Positions 15,799 through 24,316 of a stretch of DNA of 64,000 nucleotides are shown one piece after another. The notes beneath the pieces are model-generated. The model worked only from the letters and a program-made list of their open reading frames with translations. It was not told the DNA's origin and did no database searches. Every line of letters begins with the position of its first letter. Within the stretch, counting starts at the first letter, position 1. The position numbers were made by a program, and so were the translations under genes. Source of the stretch: an uncultured Flavobacteriaceae bacterium (GTDB lineage: Bacteria > Bacteroidota > Bacteroidia > Flavobacteriales > Flavobacteriaceae). Where the stretch lies: the NCBI GenBank assembly GCA_947494205.1, contig CANLUH010000006.1:186001-250000 (forward strand), given 5' to 3'.

Positions 15799-16272
15799 AT
15801 GAAAAATTTAATTAAAACATCAATTTTAGGACTTGCATTAGTAATGAGTTCTGTAGTATTTGCACAAGATAAAATGTCGAACAACATAGATAATAGTAAC
15901 ATTGCTTTATCTGGCTATAGCCCTGTATCGTATTTAGATTTAGGTTTGGCTCAAAGAGGAAACAAAGCCTACAAATCTGAATATAATAAAGTAGCTTATT
16001 ATTTTACATCTGCTGAACAGAAAACTACTTTTGACAAGAATCCTGCAAAGTATTTACCACAATATGGAGGTTTCTGTGCTTTTGGGGCATATGCTGGAGC
16101 TAAATTTAGAGTAGACCCTACTAAATTTGTTGTTAAAGATGGTATGTACTACCTGTATTTAAATAATGTGGAGTTAGATGCAAAACAATTGTGGCTGGCA
16201 GAAAATAATCACAGTAAATTAAGAAGTGTAGCCGATAAAAATTGGAAAAAATTAAGTAAAACACACAATTAG
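15799..16272 (+). CDS. Exported YHS-domain protein
   Basis: The 157 residues begin with a signal peptide ending near VVFAQ. A YHS-type domain (about 35-100) shows ALSGYSPVSYL, YYFTSAEQKTTFDKNPAKYL and YGGFCAFG. YHS domains are small metal- or cofactor-associated folds seen with copper and other metal enzymes; the single Cys in YGGFCAFG is typical. The C-terminal part has DAKQLWLAENNHSKLR. It is the second gene of the SnoaL operon. A stress or metal role in the periplasm is likely but unproven. Confidence 0.8.
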   Translation: MKNLIKTSILGLALVMSSVVFAQDKMSNNIDNSNIALSGYSPVSYLDLGLAQRGNKAYKSEYNKVAYYFTSAEQKTTFDKNPAKYLPQYGGFCAFGAYAGAKFRVDPTKFVVKDGMYYLYLNNVELDAKQLWLAENNHSKLRSVADKNWKKLSKTHN

Positions 16273-16300
16273 AATTACATACCCCTTATTAAGTAATTTA

Positions 16301-16329
16301 AAGTGCAAACCCACAGGGTTTGCACTTTT
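16301..16329 (+). terminator. Strong intrinsic terminator
   Basis: A 12-bp perfect stem AAGTGCAAACCC / GGGTTTGCACTT encloses a 3-nt loop and runs into TT, downstream of the YHS gene. Confidence 0.9.
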
Positions 16330-16476
16330 GTTATTCAACATTTGTTTTGGCTTATAAAATAGATATTTAATTCATTACCAATCATTAAATACAATTCACA
16401 ATACCTTTATGTAGTAATACTTTTAATTATTCTTAAACCAGAATACCAATAATTTAAAAATACTAATACTTAAATA

Positions 16477-16947
16477 ATGTGCACATCTAAACTTTATTAT
16501 ATACACAAAGCAATATCTATTGCTCACAGCTGCCTTGGTGATAACAAAAGACACCCTTTTGGTTCTATAATTGTTAAAGACAATAAAATAATTGGTATTG
16601 GTAAAGAGTCTACACGTATTAATAATGCCCCTACAGCACACTCAGAGATTGAAGCCATAAGAAATGCTTGTAAAAATCTAAAAAGTTCAAGTTTAAAAGA
16701 TTGTATTATTTATAAAAGTAGCGAACCCTGTTCTATGTGTTTATCTGCTTTATTTTGGTCTCAGGTAAATACGATTTATTATGCTTGTTCCAGAGAAGAT
16801 GTATTCAATTTTGGGTTTTCAGACCGCTTTAGTTTAGTAGAAAAAAGAGAACATTTTGATGACACCTATTTTCAGAAAATGAACTTGTATCAAATGGAAA
16901 GCGAAAAAGGGCTTCAAATATTTAATGATTGGAAATTAAAACATTAA
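16477..16947 (+). CDS. Nucleoside/guanine deaminase, CMP/dCMP-deaminase fold
   Basis: This is a 156-residue zinc deaminase. The catalytic motif is TAHSEIEAIRNA (H-x-E, with Ser in place of the usual Ala) and the zinc cysteines are EPCSMCLSA. The N-terminal HPFGSIIVKD segment and the C-terminal region (FGFSDRF, then FNDWKLKH) resemble guanine deaminase GuaD more than tRNA adenosine deaminase TadA, so purine-base salvage or breakdown is the best guess. It appears as a single gene between two terminated units. Confidence 0.8.
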   Translation: MCTSKLYYIHKAISIAHSCLGDNKRHPFGSIIVKDNKIIGIGKESTRINNAPTAHSEIEAIRNACKNLKSSSLKDCIIYKSSEPCSMCLSALFWSQVNTIYYACSREDVFNFGFSDRFSLVEKREHFDDTYFQKMNLYQMESEKGLQIFNDWKLKH

Positions 16948-16997
16948 CCTTTTGCATAACATGCTATTTACAAAAAGTACAATGAAAAGTGATTTTT

Positions 16998-17033
16998 TGG
17001 TAGCATAAAATCCATGCTTATCAAGCATCTTTG
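16998..17033 (+). promoter_or_regulatory. TTG/GTAGCATA-N18-CATCTTTG promoter element, copy 2
   Basis: GTAGCATA (17000-17007), 18 nt, then CATCTTTG (17026-17033), 27 nt before the ATG at 17060. The motif and spacing equal copy 1 at 15350-15385, while the 18-nt spacers differ in sequence. Confidence 0.6.
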
Positions 17034-17059
17034 AAGAACAAATAAAACAAATAAAAATT

Positions 17060-17410
17060 ATGAAATTTATTACAAAAAGAATACACGCGTTTTTAGATTA
17101 CCCCGTAGCTATTGCATTAATAGTACTACCTTTTTTATTAGGGTTAGGAACATCCAACCCTATAGCATTACAGCTTTCTGTAGCTACTGGAATATCTGCA
17201 TTTATATTAACACTCTTAACAGACCACCATTTAGGTGCTTTTAGAGTAGTCTCTTATAAAACACACTTGATTGTTGATTTCTTGGTTGCAGTCGTATTTA
17301 TTGTTGCTCCGTTTATTTTCTCATTTAAAGGAATTGACGCCTATTATTATTGGATTAATGGCGCTGCCGTACTTTCTGTTGTTAGTATGCATAAACCAGA
17401 AATTACTTAA
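17060..17410 (+). CDS. Small four-helix membrane protein (SPW-like)
   Basis: The 116-residue protein has about four membrane helices (about 14-30, 38-53, 70-88, 95-110). Two related halves begin with HAFLDYPVAI and HLIVDFLVAV, each followed by a proline-containing helix (IVLPFLLG and IVAPFIFS), which is the SPW-repeat type of arrangement. Function is unknown. It shares its promoter element with the SnoaL/YHS operon, so it is probably part of the same AraC-controlled response. Confidence 0.7.
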   Translation: MKFITKRIHAFLDYPVAIALIVLPFLLGLGTSNPIALQLSVATGISAFILTLLTDHHLGAFRVVSYKTHLIVDFLVAVVFIVAPFIFSFKGIDAYYYWINGAAVLSVVSMHKPEIT

Positions 17411-17459
17411 TAATAAGATAAAAAACCTTGATTTGTAAATTAGATTTAATAGTTATTAG

Positions 17460-17490
17460 AGCATATTAATTGAAAAATTGGTATGCTTTC
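17460..17490 (+). terminator. Likely terminator after the SPW-like gene
   Basis: AGCATA (17460-17465) and TATGCT (17482-17487) pair, extended inside by AATT/AATT around a GAAA loop and followed by a short T-rich tail. Confidence 0.55.
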
Positions 17491-17569
17491 TTGTTTTTGA
17501 GTAAGTGTAAATCTAGAGAAGCAATTAACTAAACAGAAATGACACCAATGTTTTAGCTATTCCATAAAA

Positions 17570-17728
17570 AAGAGGCTGTCTAAAAAGTGATTTTTAAATT
17601 AAATGTCACATTGAGCGCAGTCGAAATACTTTGTTTTACAAGACATTAAAACTTCGACTTTAGCCTGTCTCGAGCGCAGACGAAAGGCTCAGTTTGACAA
17701 GAATTATTTACTTTTTAGACAGCCTCTT
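17570..17728. repeat. 159-bp MITE-like inverted-repeat element
   Basis: The ends are perfect 19-bp inverted copies (AAGAGGCTGTCTAAAAAGT, 17570-17588, and its complement 17710-17728). The interior holds GCGCAGTCGAA and CGAGCGCAGACGAA motifs of the type that recur between genes in flavobacteria. No open frame was found. It could be a non-autonomous mobile element or a repeated extragenic terminator. It directly abuts the tRNA fragment at 17734. Confidence 0.65.
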
Positions 17729-17733
17729 ACATT

Positions 17734-17776
17734 GTAGCGGTAACTGGACTCGAACCAGTGACCTTCGGGTTATGAG
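17734..17776 (-). pseudogene. 3' part of initiator tRNA (duplicate fragment, possible att site)
   Basis: Forty-two of 43 bases match 26513-26555, the 3' part of the intact initiator tRNA gene, in the same orientation. The match covers the anticodon loop (ending at TTATGAG), variable loop, T arm and acceptor 3' strand, with one T/G change at 17741 in the acceptor strand. The 5' half is absent. This is what a tRNA-targeting integrative element leaves at its far end. The enclosed segment is 8.7 kb. Confidence 0.8.
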
Positions 17777-17795
17777 AATAAAGTGTTAACTATTC

Positions 17796-20700
17796 TTATT
17801 TTTTTATCATCTTTTTAGTGATTTTACCTTCCTCTCCTAAGATAACAATAAGATAATTTCCTGAACTTAATTTTGATACATCTAATACTGCTTTCCTTTC
17901 TATATTTTTAAGGCTGAATGTTTGCACCAAACGTCCAGCTACATCATAAATATCAAGTTTTTGAAGTGATAGATTTTTATCATTAAGCAAAACTAACTTA
18001 TCTTTTACTGGATTTGGGTATACGACTATACTGCTATGTAAGTTAACAGCATCCACACTAAGTGTTGAACTAATAGTAACTGCTACACGGTTTGAAACAC
18101 CGGGGCCTATTATACGTTTTACACCAACTAAATCTGTCAATAAAATTTCACCATTGGGCTGTACGATTACACTTGAAGGGATAAAAAAGTTAGAGCCTAA
18201 AATTTCTATATTTGAACCATCTAAATCCATGCGTTTTATAACATTATCACCAGAATCTGATACTAAAATTTTTCCATCGTGTATAGTTATATCAGTAAAT
18301 CCTCCCGATATTATGGTTTCTATATTTAAACCATCGGCATCCATACGCTTTATAACACCAAGATTTTCTAATACTAAAATTTTTCCATCAGACTGCACAG
18401 CTAAGCTAGAGGGTTCATTAAACCCTGTTCCTAAGGTTACAATATTTGAACCATCGGCATCCATACGTTTTATAGTATTGGTATTTATATCTGCTACTAA
18501 AATTTTTCCATCGGACTGGACAGCTATACTATTAGAAATCAATAAACCTGACCCTACTAATGTTTCTATATTTGAACCATCTGCATCTATACGTTTTATA
18601 TTATAATCTGATACTAAAATTTTTCCATCGGATTGTACGACTATATCATTAAGTCCTGAAAAACCTGTAGCTAAAATTTCTATATTTGAACCATCGACAT
18701 CCATACGTTTTATAGTATTAGTGGCAGATTCTACTACTAAAATTTTACCATCAGACTGTATTGCTAAACCAGAAGGGGTATTAAACCCAGTTCCTAAGGT
18801 TTCTACACTTTCTGGAGTTTGCTCTTCCACATAATAAGTCCCGGGATTTAAAGCATCTGTAGTTGCTAAAGCTGTACCACCAGAACTTGTTGTAAACCAT
18901 TGCGCAGTCGCTCCTGTACTTGGTGTACTCACTAAATCTACTACAGTATCACCTGCTGTATAAGTTTGTGTATTATCAGAAATACGATTAACTATTACCG
19001 CTAAACGCGTTGTACTCTCTACACCACCAACAGTTTGGCTAGCATAATACGTAGTACCATCTGTTAATAATGCGGTATTGGATAAAGCTGAACCCCCAGT
19101 AGCTGCTGCGTACCATTGAATAGTACTCCCTGTAACTTGTAGAGCAGTTAAATCTTTATTATCTCCTGTATAAATTTGAGTAGCGTAAGAAGTTGTTGGT
19201 GCTGCTGTTACTTGTTGTTCAACTATAACTGGCACACGGTTAGAGGTGGCGGCTTCGGTGATACGTTTCATTGCATTATTACCAGTATCTGCAACCAGAA
19301 TTTTGCCGTCTAATTGAACTGCTATACCACGTGGATTATTAAACACAGAACTCAAAGTTGTAATATTAGCTCCATCAGCATCCATACGTTTTATAACGTT
19401 ATTAGAAGTATCTGCAACAAGGATTTTGCCATCTGGTTGTACCGCTACACTGATAGGTTGATTAAACCCTATTCCCAAGGTTACTATATTTGAGCCATCG
19501 GCATCCATACGTTTTATAGCATTATTACCTGAATCAGCAACTAGGATTTTTCCATCTGACTGCACCGCTATTCCAATAGGAATATTAAAACCTGATGCTA
19601 AGATTTCTAGATTAGACCCATCGTCATCCATACGCCTTATAAGTCCATTTAGTATGTCTGCAACCAATATCTTACCATCTGCCTGTACTGCTATACCAGA
19701 AGAAGTATTAATACTTAAAGTTAAGATTTCTATATTAGTCCCATCGGTATCCATACGTTTTATAGCACCATTATTTGTGTCAGTAACCAATATCTTACCA
19801 TCGACTTGTACCGCTACACTAGTAGGTTGATTAAACCCTGTTCCCAAAGTTTCTATATTAGTCCCATCAGCGTCTATACGTTTTATAGCATTATTAAAGG
19901 TATCTACAACTAATACCTTACCATCAGCTTGTACTGCTATGCTATAAGGGAAATTAAAACTAGAGTTCAATGTTTCTACAGTTGTGGCTGTCACTTCTTC
20001 TACATAATACGTACCTGCAGCTAAAGCGTCTGTAGTAGCTAAGGCTGTACCGCCACTAGCTGTACTAAACCATTGTATCGTAGCATCTGTACTTGGTGTA
20101 CTTGCTAAATCTGCAACAGTTGCTCCTGTGTTGTAGGTTTGTGTATTATCTGATATGCGATTTACTGTTATGGCTAAACGTGCTGTACTCTCTAAACCTC
20201 CAATGGTTTGGCTAGCATAATAGGTAGTACCATCTACTAAAAGTGTTGTGGTTGCTAAGGCTGAACCTCCTGTAGAAGCTGCATACCATTGTATACTTGT
20301 ACCTGTCACTTGTAAAGCTGTTAAATCTTTATTATCGCCTGTGTAGATTTGTGTGGTATAGATTGTAGTTGGTACTGGTGTAGGGGTTTGCTCTATTACT
20401 ACAGCTACACGGTTAGAGACATAGGCTTCTGTTATACGTTTTATAGCGTTATTGTTAGTATCTGCTACTAAAATTTTTCCATCGGACTGTACAGTTACAT
20501 CTGTAGGAAAATTAAATCCTGTTCCTAAGCTTACTATATTTGAGCCATTGGCATTCATGCGTTTTATAGCACTATTATTAGTATCTGCCACTAAAATTTT
20601 ACCATCTAACTGTACGGCTACACTAGAAGGTCGAAGAAATCCTGTTCCTAGAGTTTCTATATTAGAACCATCGGCATCCATACGTTTTATAACATTATTA

Positions 20701-23441
20701 TTTCTATCTGCTACTAAAATTTTTCCATCAGACTGTACTGCTACAGCAAAAGGTTGATTAAACCCTATTGCTAGAGTTACTATATTTGAGAAATCGGCAT
20801 CCATACGTTTTACAGTATTACTACCTCTATCTGCTACTAAAATTTTTCCATCGGACTGTACTGCTACACCACGAGGATTAAAAAACCCTGTTCCTAAGGT
20901 TTCTATATTTGAGCCATCGGCATCCATACGTATTATAGTATTATCTATAATTAAAATTTTACCATCGGACTGTACAGTTAAATCAGTAGGGGAATTTAAT
21001 CCTGTCGCTAAGACTTCTACATTTAATCCATCAGGTCCCATACGTTTTATAGCATTATTAACACTATCTCCCACTAAAATTTTTCCATCGGACTGTACAG
21101 CTACACCTCCAGGTGAGAAAAACCCTGTTCCTAAAGTCTCTGTACTTTCTAGAGTTTGTTCTTCTATATAATAAGTCCCTGAACTTAAAGCATCTGTAGT
21201 TGCTAAAGCTGTGCCACCAGAACTTGTTGTAAACCATTGTGCAGTAGCTCCTGTGCTTGGTGTACTTACTAAATTGGCTACGGTTGCACCTGTGTTGTAG
21301 GTTTGTGTATTATCTGATATGCGATTTACAGTAATGGCTAAACGCGTTGTACTCTCTAAACCACCAATGGTTTGACTAGCATAATACGTAGTACCATCTA
21401 CTAAAAGTGTTGTTGCTGGTAAGGCAGAACCACCTGTAGAAGCTGCATACCATTGTATGCTTGTACCTGTCACTTGTAAAGCTGTTAAATCTTTATTACC
21501 TCCTGTATAAATTTGAGTGGGATAAATTGTGGTAGGGACAACTGTTACTTGTTGTTCAACTGTAACTGCTACACGATTTGAAGTATAAGCTTCAGTAATA
21601 CGTTTTATGGCATTATTATCACTATCAGCAACAAGGATTTTACCATTTGATTGCTCAGCTACACCAATAGGAAAGGAAAATCCTGAACCTAAGATCTCTA
21701 AACCTGTACCATCTGCATTCATACGTTTTATGAGACTGTTACCATTATCAGCAACCAAAATCTTTCCGTTGGTCTGTACTGAAACACCACGAGGAAAAGA
21801 AAATCCTGACCCCAAGGTTTCTATACCCGTACCATCTGCATTCATACGTTTTATGCTACTATTAGCAGTATCAGTAACAAGGATTTTACCATCCGTTTGT
21901 ACAGCTACAGTAAAAGGTTGGTTAAACCCGGAGCCTAAAATTTCAATATTAGTACCATCAGCATTCATCCGTTTTATAGCATTATTATTAGTATCAGCAA
22001 CAAGGATTTTTCCATCCGATTGTACCGCTACACCGGAAGGTAGACTAAACCCTGAACCCAAGATTTCTATACTTGTTCCATCGGCATCCATACGTTTTAT
22101 GGTACCGCTACCAGTATCAGCAACCAAAATCTTTCCATCGGTCTGTATTGATGCACCACGAGGAAAAGAAAATCCCGACCCCAAGATTCCTATACTTGTT
22201 CCATCAGTATTCATACGTTTTATAGCACTGTTATTAGAATCTGTAACAAGAATTTTACCATCTGATTGCTCCGCTACACCAAAAGGATTGTTAAATCCTG
22301 AACCAAGCGTTTCTATGGTTGTTGCTGTTTGCTCTTCTACATAATACGTACCTGCAGCTAAAGCGTCTGTAGTAGCTAAGGCTGTTCCTCCACTAGCCGT
22401 ACTAAACCATTGTGCAGTAGCTCCTGTACTTGGTGTACTTACTAAATTGGCTACGGTTGCTCCTGTGTTGTAGGTTTGCGTATTATCTGATATGCGATTT
22501 ACCGTTATGGCTAAACGCGTTGTACTCTCTAAACCACCAATGGTTTGACTAGCATAATACGTAGTACCATCTACTAAAAGTGTTGTTGCTGGTAAGGCAG
22601 AACCACCTGTAGAAGCGGCATACCATTGTATCGCACTACCAGTTACTTCTAAAGCTGTTAAATCTTTATCGTCTCCTGTGTAAATTTGTGTCGTGTAAGT
22701 GGTAGTTGGTACATTTACAGAAGTAACAATCCAATTAGATGTATTGCCTGTTAGTGAAAAATTACTCAATGTGCCATTTAGAGCATTTGTAGTAGTGTCT
22801 AGTAAGGTCGTTTCACTAGTATTAGTAGCATTTGCAGTACCTTGATTGAATTTATAATAGGCTACTAAGCCTGTTTGCGGCAATGATAAATCTGACTGCA
22901 TATTAGCATTGATTTCTGCAGCTGTTCTTGTAACATTCCATATTCTAATATCATCTATAGTAGCATTGATATTTCTACCTCCAAGAGGCCAATCTCCAAT
23001 AGTTAAATCTGATGCGCTACTTGTTATAGCTGCTGTAGTAGCTGTATTTGCTGCTTCTACCCCATCTATATATAATTTTAGGTTTGCGCCATCATAGGTT
23101 GCAGCAATATGATATTCTATACCTGAGGAAATAGCATTTGTTGCTGTTGATACGCCGTACCAATTGCCAGAGCTACCTATAAAAAAACTTAGTTTTCCAT
23201 CTGCATCGCGTCTTAAAATAAAACCTGCAGCATTGGATTGTTCTTTACTTATAATTGTACCGTCACTAGCAAGTGTTATAATGGTTTCTAGTGTAAGATT
23301 GGTTCCTGTAATGTCTAATGCTGAGGGGTTTCCGCAATTAACAACATCATCGACACCATCAAAATTTAAAGCTGTGGCTTGTTGGCTGTAAAGGGTTTGA
23401 TTGGCTATTAAAAAAAATAGTAAGTAGTAAATATGTTTCAT
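17796..23441 (-). CDS. Giant secreted LamG / Ig-like / NHL-propeller protein with type IX sorting domain
   Basis: The 1881 residues begin with a signal peptide (to about TLYSQ). A LamG-type lectin-like domain (about 22-215) contains LNFDGVDDVV, YHIAATYDG and IDDIRIWN. Four tandem modules of about 390 residues follow (starting near 250, 645, 1030 and 1425). Each has two Ig_7-like domains (IQWYAASTGG, AQWF-x-T-x-SGGTAL, then GTYYVEE) and six blades of about 40 residues with the core VQSDGKILVAD-x-x-NNAIKRM. A type A sorting domain (about 1800-1881, VYPNPVKDK to GNYLIVILGEEG) closes it. The type IX system should export it; a cell-surface adhesin or binding role is likely. It lies in the tRNA-bounded segment next to a two-component system. 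Confidence 0.9.
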   Translation of the reverse strand: MKHIYYLLFFLIANQTLYSQQATALNFDGVDDVVNCGNPSALDITGTNLTLETIITLASDGTIISKEQSNAAGFILRRDADGKLSFFIGSSGNWYGVSTATNAISSGIEYHIAATYDGANLKLYIDGVEAANTATTAAITSSASDLTIGDWPLGGRNINATIDDIRIWNVTRTAAEINANMQSDLSLPQTGLVAYYKFNQGTANATNTSETTLLDTTTNALNGTLSNFSLTGNTSNWIVTSVNVPTTTYTTQIYTGDDKDLTALEVTGSAIQWYAASTGGSALPATTLLVDGTTYYASQTIGGLESTTRLAITVNRISDNTQTYNTGATVANLVSTPSTGATAQWFSTASGGTALATTDALAAGTYYVEEQTATTIETLGSGFNNPFGVAEQSDGKILVTDSNNSAIKRMNTDGTSIGILGSGFSFPRGASIQTDGKILVADTGSGTIKRMDADGTSIEILGSGFSLPSGVAVQSDGKILVADTNNNAIKRMNADGTNIEILGSGFNQPFTVAVQTDGKILVTDTANSSIKRMNADGTGIETLGSGFSFPRGVSVQTNGKILVADNGNSLIKRMNADGTGLEILGSGFSFPIGVAEQSNGKILVADSDNNAIKRITEAYTSNRVAVTVEQQVTVVPTTIYPTQIYTGGNKDLTALQVTGTSIQWYAASTGGSALPATTLLVDGTTYYASQTIGGLESTTRLAITVNRISDNTQTYNTGATVANLVSTPSTGATAQWFTTSSGGTALATTDALSSGTYYIEEQTLESTETLGTGFFSPGGVAVQSDGKILVGDSVNNAIKRMGPDGLNVEVLATGLNSPTDLTVQSDGKILIIDNTIIRMDADGSNIETLGTGFFNPRGVAVQSDGKILVADRGSNTVKRMDADFSNIVTLAIGFNQPFAVAVQSDGKILVADRNNNVIKRMDADGSNIETLGTGFLRPSSVAVQLDGKILVADTNNSAIKRMNANGSNIVSLGTGFNFPTDVTVQSDGKILVADTNNNAIKRITEAYVSNRVAVVIEQTPTPVPTTIYTTQIYTGDNKDLTALQVTGTSIQWYAASTGGSALATTTLLVDGTTYYASQTIGGLESTARLAITVNRISDNTQTYNTGATVADLASTPSTDATIQWFSTASGGTALATTDALAAGTYYVEEVTATTVETLNSSFNFPYSIAVQADGKVLVVDTFNNAIKRIDADGTNIETLGTGFNQPTSVAVQVDGKILVTDTNNGAIKRMDTDGTNIEILTLSINTSSGIAVQADGKILVADILNGLIRRMDDDGSNLEILASGFNIPIGIAVQSDGKILVADSGNNAIKRMDADGSNIVTLGIGFNQPISVAVQPDGKILVADTSNNVIKRMDADGANITTLSSVFNNPRGIAVQLDGKILVADTGNNAMKRITEAATSNRVPVIVEQQVTAAPTTSYATQIYTGDNKDLTALQVTGSTIQWYAAATGGSALSNTALLTDGTTYYASQTVGGVESTTRLAVIVNRISDNTQTYTAGDTVVDLVSTPSTGATAQWFTTSSGGTALATTDALNPGTYYVEEQTPESVETLGTGFNTPSGLAIQSDGKILVVESATNTIKRMDVDGSNIEILATGFSGLNDIVVQSDGKILVSDYNIKRIDADGSNIETLVGSGLLISNSIAVQSDGKILVADINTNTIKRMDADGSNIVTLGTGFNEPSSLAVQSDGKILVLENLGVIKRMDADGLNIETIISGGFTDITIHDGKILVSDSGDNVIKRMDLDGSNIEILGSNFFIPSSVIVQPNGEILLTDLVGVKRIIGPGVSNRVAVTISSTLSVDAVNLHSSIVVYPNPVKDKLVLLNDKNLSLQKLDIYDVAGRLVQTFSLKNIERKAVLDVSKLSSGNYLIVILGEEGKITKKMIKK
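18075..22720 (-). repeat. Four tandem coding modules of about 1.17 kb
   Basis: Landmarks encoding IYTG-x-x-KDLTAL recur near 22680, 21500, 20345 and 19165, a period of 1.16-1.18 kb. Nucleotide similarity between linkers is very high, and each module also contains six 120-bp blade repeats. This is a substrate for recombination, so copy number may vary between strains and may be miscounted in short-read assemblies. Confidence 0.85.
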
Positions 23442-23482
23442 AGGGATTTAATTTATTTAGTGAAGTGTAGTTTCACTACTTA

Positions 23483-23512
23483 CAAATCTATATTTGCTAT
23501 TAACCATTGCAA
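23483..23512 (-). promoter_or_regulatory. Canonical Bacteroidetes promoter of the giant gene
   Basis: On the minus strand TTG (23510-23512), 19 nt, then TAGATTTG (23483-23490). A small hairpin AGTGAA/TTCACT (23459-23477) lies in the short 5' untranslated region. Confidence 0.7.
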
Positions 23513-23584
23513 AAAAAATGTGAAAATCAAGCCTATTTTTGGGAAGTGTAAACTAAATAACAAGACAAAATCATAGAAACGGCT

Positions 23585-24316
23585 TTAAATAATTCTTAAT
23601 GCCGTTTCTATATTTTTTTTATATTTAGTAGATAAGGGAATATCTTGTTGATTTACCTGAATATAATCTTTACCTATCGCATCTATTTTAGAAATATTGA
23701 TGAGGTAACGTTGATGGCTTTGAAAGAATAGATGATCTGGTAAATACTGTTTAAAATCTGATAGTTTACTTCTAACAATGTGAGTTTTATTGGCTAATCG
23801 TATTTCTAGATAATTACCATCGGACTTTACAAATTCTATATTTTTAATATTAAGTTTTATTTTCATTAATCTATCTTTAATAAAAATAGAATCATCAGTA
23901 ATAATTGCACTATCTGTATTAACTGTATTTGTTTCATTTTCTAAAAAATTAGTTAATGCAATGGTAATAGTAGTTAATAAAGTTGGTTCTTGATAGGGCT
24001 TCATTAAATAGCCATTAGGTTTAGTTTCTAATACTTCTTTTAATGTTTTTTGGTCTCCATAAGCTGTTAAATAAACAATAGGCATGTTAAGATATTTGCG
24101 CACCTTTTGAGCTAACCAAACCCCATTTTTTTCTCCTGCCAAATTAATATCCAACAGCAACAAATCGGCTTTAGAATGTTGTAACTCTTCCCACGCCGTT
24201 TCTGCTTTTGCTGTCGAACCAGACACTTCATAGGCATTAGAAAGTAACATAGTTTCTAAAGAGGCTCTAGAAATGGCTATATCTTCAACTATATATATGC
24301 TTACGGTATTAGACAT
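23585..24316 (-). CDS. LytTR-type response regulator
   Basis: The 243 residues hold a receiver domain (about 5-120) with the acidic pair VEDI, phospho-acceptor Asp in LLLLDINL, Thr in YLTAYG and Lys in LMKPYQ. A LytTR DNA-binding domain (about 140-240) has FVKSDGNYLEI and the FFQSHQRYLINISKID pattern. It overlaps the upstream sensor kinase gene by 8 nt, so the two form one signalling pair. Likely targets include the giant surface-protein gene next to it, but no LytTR site was identified. Confidence 0.9.
   Translation of the reverse strand: MSNTVSIYIVEDIAISRASLETMLLSNAYEVSGSTAKAETAWEELQHSKADLLLLDINLAGEKNGVWLAQKVRKYLNMPIVYLTAYGDQKTLKEVLETKPNGYLMKPYQEPTLLTTITIALTNFLENETNTVNTDSAIITDDSIFIKDRLMKIKLNIKNIEFVKSDGNYLEIRLANKTHIVRSKLSDFKQYLPDHLFFQSHQRYLINISKIDAIGKDYIQVNQQDIPLSTKYKKNIETALRII

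Noticed and set aside
17734-17776. Second functional tRNA gene
   Set aside because: The D arm, 5' acceptor strand and half of the anticodon stem are missing, so it cannot fold as a tRNA.
18154-18606. Plus-strand open frames across the giant repeat gene (also near 20452, 21607, 22909, 23164)
   Set aside because: They are antisense shadows of the 120-bp blade repeats; their translations repeat with the same period and match no domain.
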